Below, piece after piece: positions 56,773-64,000 of a stretch of DNA of 64,000 nt. The stretch's first letter is position 1. Each line of letters starts with the position of its first letter. Below the pieces are notes generated by a model. The model ran no database searches. It was not told the origin of the DNA and saw only the letters and a program-made list of their open reading frames with translations. The translations under genes and the position numbers were made by a program. Source of the stretch: Agrostemma githago (Eukaryota > Streptophyta > Magnoliopsida > Caryophyllales > Caryophyllaceae); assembly GCA_958450325.1 (NCBI GenBank), contig OY288256.1, forward strand, positions 50,548,953-50,612,952. The letters are read 5' to 3'.

Positions 56773-59332
56773 TATAGACACCCGCATTTTGACTGCCAGG
56801 TGTCTATGGTAGTTTCCAAAAAAATACCCTATGATGATCGGACGCTAACGTGTTTCTACGCGCTCGGATATGGGCTCAAAACCATTAGTTGCTGGCTAAT
56901 GCACTTACGGAGTACAAATCTCACAAAGCTGACCTCAAATTCAGGCCCAGTGGGTCGTTTCCAGTCAAACAAGACTAATTTGGGTCAAAATCGACACCGG
57001 AAATAAAACCGACTTTTAGCGATTGGGTCAACCCCGGTCAAAGTCGTCTCCGAAACATACAAAACAGCCATATAAGTATCAAAAGTCCAAGTCAAACTCA
57101 AAACCAACAAAATATCCAACTCAAGGTCCAAAACAATGGACCCGCACGACCTAGTTGAGCCACTTGATCGAATGCTCAACCCACTCGATCGAGTGGGCCC
57201 TTAAACAGGCCCGACTGCAGGCACACTGGGCTACTCGACCGAGTCAGCCGGTTACTCGGTCGAGTAACCCTAGCCGGGGGTATATGGCCATGCCTATATA
57301 AACACCCCAAGCAACACACATTGACACATCTTTTGAACATCTTTTCAAAACCCTAATTCTACCATAATCAAACCCTAATACTACACTAGCAAACCCTAAA
57401 CCTAGCTTTAGGAATTCAAAACCCTAACCCACACAACTTAGCCTACATACTCGATACTCCCGTGCAAGCCACAACTACGAGTCCTGTCCGAGCATAAGAA
57501 ACATGTAGGTTGAGGGTGCAAAAACCCCTTTTCTTCTCCTTTCTCGTCTTCCTCGCGTCATTCATCGTCATTGTCGTTGTTTTTTTTATATTGTTCGCGT
57601 CGTAATATCGTTAATATCGTTAGTATTAAGACACTAAAATACTTGTGGATTTGTGTCGAGTGTGAGGGATGTCGGAATAAGAAAACCCGAATATACAAGT
57701 GTATTGCACAAAACGTTGCCGGTCGCTTATCCCGACACTCCGATCACTTGATTATTGAAACAAGTTAATTTAAACAATAATTTTTATTTTATTCGCATTA
57801 TTATCATTAATCGCATACCTCATCGATTTCCGAAAACCTTTTTGAAAACAAATACTTTCTTTTTAATAACGGTCGAAACCCGGTTACGTGGATCCGACAT
57901 CTCACAATCCCTAGGGATTTATTTCGATGTCGGAAAAGGCGAGGGAATCAAGTCTTTCAATTCAAGCAAAGCGTCGATCTTTTAGATTCGATACCAATTC
58001 CATAATTGGATGTTGAATCTAACGATCTAGTCAAATAATTTAACCAATTCGATCTTTCGTTGATGCTAACGTAGATGTCATTTAACTCGTTAGAGTTACG
58101 ACACTATAAACGCGGAGGAAAATTCATATCGCTTTGGTTGACTTAAAACGACTTATAGCTTTTTCTTCAAATTTCACTCTAGTATTCGATACCGCTTCAA
58201 TAAGCGAATATCGGGCACGACGAGAATCATAGACAGGAATTGGACATAAATTATACAATATTTATGCCCAATTCCTCGAATCATCAAAAATCAAAAGCAA
58301 TTTCGAAATCATTAACAAAATTGCAAGTAAACCCTAGTTCGTACAGGGGGCACTCGACCGAGTGCCTAGCCCACTCGGTTGAGTGGCACCTCAAAAATGA
58401 GTCAGAATGCAATCGTAACGACCACTCGATCGAGTGGCCGTGCATTCGGCCGAGTTCCTCCATAACTCGATCGAGTGACGTCACGAAATCCGGACAGAAG
58501 CTCCTTCAGAGGTCCACTCGGTCGAGTCCCTCAGTGACTCGTTCGAGTACCCCCTTTATCACGTCAAACCGTGAGTCCTACAAGCCATTCGAGTCTCATT
58601 AATACCTTTTCACGACTCAAGTCAACACGTGTCTAATCAATCACGTGAAAACTTCACTTTTCAAAACTTTACATCATCTTATCTACATCATTCAATAATT
58701 CGCAAACCGTTATTATCGTTATACCGTTACTAACCGTTTGTTCTTTTGTCGATTTAATTCTCGTTTATTTTATTATACTAAAATGAACCCGCATACTAAA
58801 ATACAACTTCGACGTTAATTTTAGTTGCATTAAATTGACATAGAAACCCTTTCAATTCCTCACATGCTTAGGGAAAACAATGTTTGCATAAGCATTTTCA
58901 TCGCTCAACTAAGGCGCGTATTCAAAAATCATTCGATATCTTAGTAGAGGCCGCCAATGTGCGGGCGGGGTTGGGTGTCCTTTGTGGGCTTCCCAACACG
59001 TACCCTCACCCCTTACTCAGAACCTCGGTTTCCGGATGCCCGAAACCGTTGGCGCACGAGAGTCATTCAGTACACGATATCCGATAATGTCGGTATCGGT
59101 ATCAAATGCAAAGGGACGAGCCCAATAAACTCTGACATCGGTAATGGGTCATACTTTGTGCATGGCCCACTACGACATAGAGTGGGTTCGAACGGGCCCG
59201 AACTCCCACAAAGTTCGGTGGCGACTCCACTTCGATTTAAATTTCAATTCGATCCATTCTCATATGGAGATTCATTCGCCTCCCTCAAACCCGCGCGTGG
59301 CCGCGTCGGGGTGGACCTATGTCATGTTTACA
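56773..59332 (+). mobile_element. solo Tat-type LTR, copy in Helitron-associated repeat
   Basis: It is bounded by CCATG duplications (56768-56772 and 59333-59337). The left end reads TATAGACACC (TG changed to TA) and the right end GTTTACA (CC changed to TT), both of the C-to-T type. TATATAAA is at 57295-57302, with the upstream palindrome cluster at 57161-57269 and the second cluster at 58341-58555. Confidence 0.87.
58341..58555 (+). repeat. large second palindrome cluster
   Basis: About eight cores of the CTCGATCGAG, CTCGACCGAG, CTCGGTCGAG and TCGGCCGAG kinds lie in 215 bp. It is the longest such array in the window. Confidence 0.8.
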
Positions 59333-59939
59333 CCATGACACATGATCCTCACCATGATATCATTAACTTCTGGAAAACTAACATCATTAACTACCCATGA
59401 CCCCCACAAAAAAAAAACCACCTTTCTTAAAAGTCATATGAGACTATCTCACGTTAATTTACTGTGAGACCTTTCACATAAGAGGTGGTTGCTAAATTTG
59501 TAATCACTTCCTATGTGAGAGGCTCACGGTAACGGTCTCACAAGAGGGTTACTTAAGGTATAAATACCTCATTTAACAACAGTAATTTTCATTCAAAATA
59601 CCAAGAAAATTACGAGTAATATCAAAATGTTACTAGAAACCAAAAAATACTGTACTAATTAGTAAACTAAAAATATGAGTATTTGGCGTTTATTTGAAAG
59701 AAAGAATTGTTCGAAAATGAAAAAAAGAAAAACTTAAGCGACAAGGGTCCGTACATGACTATGTATCTTTAAAAATATTATGGGTTGTTGAAGAAGTAAT
59801 TACATGAATTGACAAAAAAATTTGAAGTATCGAATGATGAAGAGGTAATACGAGTATTAGTTGTATGAGAGTGAAGACTGTTGAGTAAGCGTAAATCGTT
59901 TGATGCATTAATAGTAGATTGTAGATTTGTTGGCTTGGG

Positions 59940-60060
59940 TTATTAACGATCATGTAGCATGAAACTACAACTATGATTGTTTTGTTCAGAAAAGAGCGCA
60001 CTACATCGCATGTGAGAATCGAACCCCCAACTTCTCGGTCGGAATAAGAAAGCTATGACC
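59940..60060 (-). mobile_element. tRNA-derived SINE-like head
   Basis: On the minus strand an A-box-like CAGCTTAAGTGG (near 60068) is followed about 45 bp later by GGGGGTTCGATTCTC, a B-box. This is the internal RNA polymerase III promoter layout. The cloverleaf is not complete, so it is not a tRNA gene. Confidence 0.4.
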
Positions 60061-60089
60061 ACTTAAGCTGAAATGACATATGCTGTATT

Positions 60090-60882
60090 TAGACCTATCA
60101 AACGGGTTAGGGCAGTAGGATTTTGGGTTCGGGTAAAATACAGGTCACGTGTATTCCGGGTTTGGAAAACACAGGTTTCGAGCCGGATTTCGTATCAATA
60201 CGGGTTATTAACGTATAAAAAGTTAATTACTTTTTCTTTAATATAAATACAATTTTATTCTTAATTCCATCTAATTTAATAGTATATACTCCCTCCGAGT
60301 TCCTATTATTGTCCCAAAAGTTTTTGGGGTGAAAAATAAAAAAAGAGGAAATAAGTGGCTCAAAAAAGAAGGTGGAAGAGAGAGAAATGGGAGAGTAATT
60401 GTGAACCACACATTGATGGCCTAAAAAGAAAAGTGGGACAAAAATCAAACTCAGCCCAAAAAGAAAAGTGAGACAATAATAGGAACTCGGAGAGAGTATA
60501 TGATATTAGTAAGAATAAAAATGTTTTATTTAATAATACTCCGTATATATTTTAATATACATTGATAAATATTAACACATTGATAATTTTAAATATATAA
60601 ATACTCCGTATTTCGTACTACTATTTTTGAGAAAATTTTCTCTATAATATTAATATGAGTATTTTTTAATTTACCTATTTCGGGTTGGGTCACAGGTCAG
60701 GCGGGTTTAGACTCAGAATATTCAGGTCATTATTAGGTCAGGTCACTTTCGGGTTCGTAATTTACAAGCGAGTTTTTTCAGGCATCTTTTTTGGGAGGAT
60801 GGTTTTGAGCCGGATTAGTTTTAATTTTGACAGGTGTGGTTGAATTATTAATTTATGCAAAATTTGCATGGGTTAAAACTAG
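60090..60882 (+). mobile_element. Helitron 3' portion ending in a hairpin and CTAG
   Basis: ATGCAAA-A-TTTGCAT stem followed by GGGTTAAAACTAG|T at 60854-60882 is a plant Helitron 3' end. Its GGGTTCGGGT / GGGTCACAGGTC-rich body resembles the complement of the CCCGACCC text next to the Helitron end at 19217. The 5' end is not located. A Stowaway MITE sits inside. Confidence 0.55.
60289..60496. mobile_element. Stowaway MITE, 208 bp
   Basis: CTCCCTCCGAGTTCCTATTA at the left and its near-exact complement at the right (TAATAGGAACTCGGAGAGAG), flanked by TA on both sides. These are the standard Stowaway ends. Confidence 0.9.
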
Positions 60883-60883
60883 T

Positions 60884-61585
60884 ATGCATTAAGTGATTAC
60901 CTTTTTATGGCTATAATCTCAAAACTAATTATGTGCGTTTGGTTGAGTGTTTAGGAGCGGATTGGAATAGATTTGCATCATTCCAATGTTTGGTTAAGTC
61001 TTTTTTGGGATGAAGTTGGAACCCAAGGATTGTAAATCTAAACCCAAGAGATTGTAAATCTATTCAAATCTCTTGGAATCACCGTCTCTCCCCTCACTAC
61101 ATGATTCTAACTTCATAGTCATATTCACCACCCTAGGTTAATAGAATAAAAAAATTGTGAAGTATACACTCATTTAAGTATACAATTTTTTTTTTAACTA
61201 AAATATTTTTATTTTTGAAGTTTGCTATAAAAAAAACTTTGATGAATTTTTTATGGACCATTAAGGAGGATTGTTTTTGTTATTATCATGTAGTGATCAA
61301 TTTTTAATTATAAATAATGGTTTTTAATTTTTAACAAAAATCAAAAGAAACAAATTGAAATTGAATCTCCAAGTTTTTGAATAAACACCATAAATGATAA
61401 TTACAAATTATAATTCATTAAAAGATCGAACCAAACAACCATTAATAAGCATGAGATTCTATTTACATATCTCCCATCTATTAGAATCCAATATATTCCA
61501 TTTGCTTGAACTAAACGGCCGGTGTGTTGAACAAATATGCTACTTTGATGTATTTTATGGGTAACAGACATTATGAAGGTTAATG
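60884..61585. other. AT-rich intergenic
   Basis: No gene, RNA or element end could be supported. Confidence 0.5.
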
Positions 61586-61754
61586 TGTTGATGGATAATA
61601 GAGAAGCAAGAAGAGGAAGAGAAATAAGTATTATATATTAGAAATCAGTAATTACATATGAAGGAATAAGCCCCTTATATAGGCGTATGAGGAGTATGAA
61701 GAGTTAGTTATAACGACCTTCTTACAACCTTAACTAACTACTTATATATGTTCA
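61586..61754 (-). mobile_element. probable 3' LTR of the copia element
   Basis: On the minus strand a polypurine tract (AGCTTGAGGGGGGATA at about 61755-61770) precedes TGAACATATA..., with TATATAAGG near 61672 and an end ...CCATCAACA. The short length (169 bp) is in the range for copia LTRs. The 5' LTR is outside the window. Confidence 0.55.
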
Positions 61755-64000
61755 TATCCCCCCTCAAGCTGAAACGAGTATCATTTGTAATCCCAACTTG
61801 ACAGAAAAGTTGTAATGTTCAAAGGAGCCAAGAGCCTTTGTCATTATATCTGCAATCCCTGCTGTGGTGCTCACGTGTTTGGTCTGTAGGAAACCTTCCA
61901 ACTGTTTTTCCCTCACAATATGACAACAACATTCAAGTGTTTGGTTCTCTCATGAAACACGGGGTTGTTGGTAAGGTGCTCAGCAGCGGTGTTGTCACAA
62001 TACAATGTGATTGGCAACTGAACTAGTACTCTGAGTTCCTGCAGGACATTAGCTAACCAAACCAATTCACTGGTGGTATAAGAGAGACTCCTATATTCGG
62101 CTTCAGCAGTACTTTTACTGACTGTGAGTTGCTTCTTGGTCTTCCACAAAACAAGAGACTTGCCTAAAAACACACAATACCCAATGAGAGACCTACACGT
62201 GAATGCACAACCAGCCTAATCTGCATCTGAGTAAGCTTGAACATTTAAAGAGGCTGACGAAGAATAGAACAACCCCATGTTAACTAAAGACTTTAAATAT
62301 CTCAGAACATGCTGAGCAACTTCATAATGAGGTTGCCTCGGATGACTTAGAAATTAACTGAGATGTTGGATACTATAAGAGAAATCAAGTCGGGTAATTG
62401 TAAGATAAAGAAGTCTGCCTACTAATCTTCTATATTTCTCAGGTTCTTCTAGGATGTCCCCTTGATCAATAGACAATTTCAAACCCTTCTGCATTGGAAA
62501 ATTAGTAGGAGTACAGTCCTCAAACCCTGCATCTTTAAGTATATCTAAGATATACTTTCTTTGGTTAATGAGAATTTCTGATTTGTTTCTTGCAATTCCC
62601 AAACCTAGGAAATATCTCATAGGTCCTAAATCCTTGATGGTGAACTTGTCATGGAGAATCCTTTTAAGAAAATTGATGTCTTTGATGTCATCACTAGTAA
62701 TTAAGACATCATCTACATAGACTAGAGCTACTAGAAATCTGCCAGTAACATTATCATACTTGGTGAAAAGACTGTAGTCATACTTGGACTGAACGAACCT
62801 GAGACTTATCAGAAACTTACTAAGCTCTAAATTCCATTGTTTGCCCATACAAAGATCTCTTGAGCTTGCAAACCTGACTATTATCTTGTACAGAGTAGCC
62901 TTGAGGAAGAGTCATATATACCTCTTCATCCAAAAAAAACCATGCAGAAACACATTGTTTATATCAAGTTGATGCATTGGCCATTGCTTGATAGACGCGA
63001 CTGCTAATAATGTTCTACCAGTAGCTAGTTTTGCAACAGGAGAAAAGGCAAATATATAATCCTTATCCTTAACCTGATTGTAACCCTTGGCGACAAGTTT
63101 AGCCTTAAATCTTTCAACGGAGCCAACCTGCTTATACTTGATCTTATACAACCATTTGCTACCAATTGCTACTTTATCTTTAGGCAACTGTGTTAACTCC
63201 CTAGTCTAATTCTTTTCTAGCGCATTAAGCTCTAGTTGCATTGCCTGAACCCACCTAGGATCATCAACAGCTTGCTTATAAGTAGCTGGTTCAGCTTCTT
63301 TGATCATATTGCAGAAAGATTTCATGTAGATTGGATCATATTGCATCATGTCACTAATAACCTGAACATGGTGCCCTTTAGGACAATGATAATCCTGCAA
63401 CCTGACAGGAATAGACCGTGTCCTGCTAGATTCTGAGAGTGTCGATACCAGTCGAGACAGACTCACTTGAAACATTGCTAGTATCAGGATTATTGACAGG
63501 AACAATGATAGATGCAGTCTCAGGAATAGTATGTCCATCAGTAGAAGAGGTTTCCAGGATTTCAGCTTCATTATTGCAAGTAACCATGGGAGACAACTCC
63601 AAAGCGCATTCATCATGAATAATAGATGAACCATGGGTCTGTTGTTGTACTTCTTTGAAAGGGAAAACAGTTTCATGGAATACAACATCTCTACTAGTAA
63701 AGAAAACTTGCCTATCTAAATCAAACAATTTATACCCCTTTTGATTAAAAGCATAACCCACAGACACTTTCTACCCTTTTTCCCAAATTTGTCATGAATA
63801 TGGGAAGGTGTAGAAGCAAAACACTGACATTCAAAGACCCTTAATTCATCATGCTTAGGAACAGTACCATACAACATTTCATGTGGAGATTTCCAACCAA
63901 GAATCTTAGTAGGCATTTTATTTATCAAATATGCAGAAGTAAGCAAGCACTCTCCCCAAAACTTGACTTTGGACTGAAACATTAATGCTCTAGCAGTGTC
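61755..64000 (-). pseudogene. Ty1/copia polyprotein, 3' part: integrase end, RT, RNase H
   Basis: 63982-63716 is the end of the integrase core (FWGECLLTSAYLINKMPTKI, YGTVPKHDELRVF). 63767-63206 is the variable region. 63187-62912 begins the RT (IGSKWLYKIKYKQVGSVERF, then LVAKGYNQ). 62848-62354 holds the catalytic YVDDVLITSDD and DLGPMRYFLGLGIA. 62173-61913 is the RNase H (VSKSTAEAEYRSL, LYCDNTAAEHLTNN). Stops and frame changes separate the pieces, so the copy is inactive. The gag and protease lie beyond the right edge. Confidence 0.88.

Larger units (their letters stand above)
56394..59770 (+). repeat. Helitron-associated repeat, copy 2, split by a solo LTR
   Basis: 56394-56772 and 59333-59770 together match 52068-52680 in block order. 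A small insertion with GTCTCAC / GTGAGAC inverted blocks lies at about 59427-59560, and a solo Tat-type LTR splits it at 56773-59332. Confidence 0.6.

Overview
This is a plant nuclear window, almost certainly from a core eudicot. It holds one intact host gene with spliceosomal introns, plant-type LINEs, Ty1/copia and Ty3/gypsy elements (Athila-like and Tat/Retand-like), Helitron ends, Stowaway MITEs and fragments of plant genes. No prokaryotic or viral gene organisation is present. A Tat element carrying an antisense plant-mobile-domain gene would suit Caryophyllales, where the related Retand was described, but the sequence does not prove a species.

Layout. 1-11684: two Athila-like, polymerase-less LTR elements in opposite orientation share one LTR (1607-3195), which is flanked by inverted copies of the element 3' region. 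The minus-strand copy keeps two long ORFs, a primer-binding site and a 5' LTR. 11685-16437: a cut-off Tat-type LTR, a 5'-truncated LINE, MITE-like repeats, an RNase H fragment and a chimeric pseudogene with pieces resembling SOS1 and casein kinase 1. 17743-25751 (minus): an intact eight-exon calcium-dependent protein kinase gene of 579 codons. Its third intron has grown to 4.8 kb and holds a Helitron end and a solo LTR; a foldback repeat sits just upstream. 27640-52010 (minus): one old L1-type LINE split by a solo LTR (48495-50156) and by a complete 16.8-kb Tat element (30261-47026, duplication GTAAT). The Tat element is itself hit by a second, 5'-truncated LINE (34920-35900). 52068-59780: two copies of a Helitron-associated repeat, one with a decayed RPA-like gene, each split by a solo LTR of the Tat type. 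59940-60900: SINE-like head, Stowaway MITE and a Helitron 3' end. 61586-64000: the 3' half of a decayed Ty1/copia element running off the window.

The most unusual signal is architectural. Three unrelated LTR families each carry a cluster of short GC-rich palindromes just upstream of their TATA box. The cores are CCCGATCGGG in the Athila-like family, CACTCGATCGAGTG in the Tat-like family and GCACGGTGGACCGTGC in the solo-LTR family. In the Tat family the palindrome also fills a second site in the LTR and a candidate intron of the antisense gene. Location is kept while motif sequence differs between families and even between copies.

The only gene here likely to serve the host is the protein kinase. 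The transposon genes are mostly broken by stops, frameshifts and deletions, although the two Tat LTRs differ by only a few percent over the stretches compared by eye.
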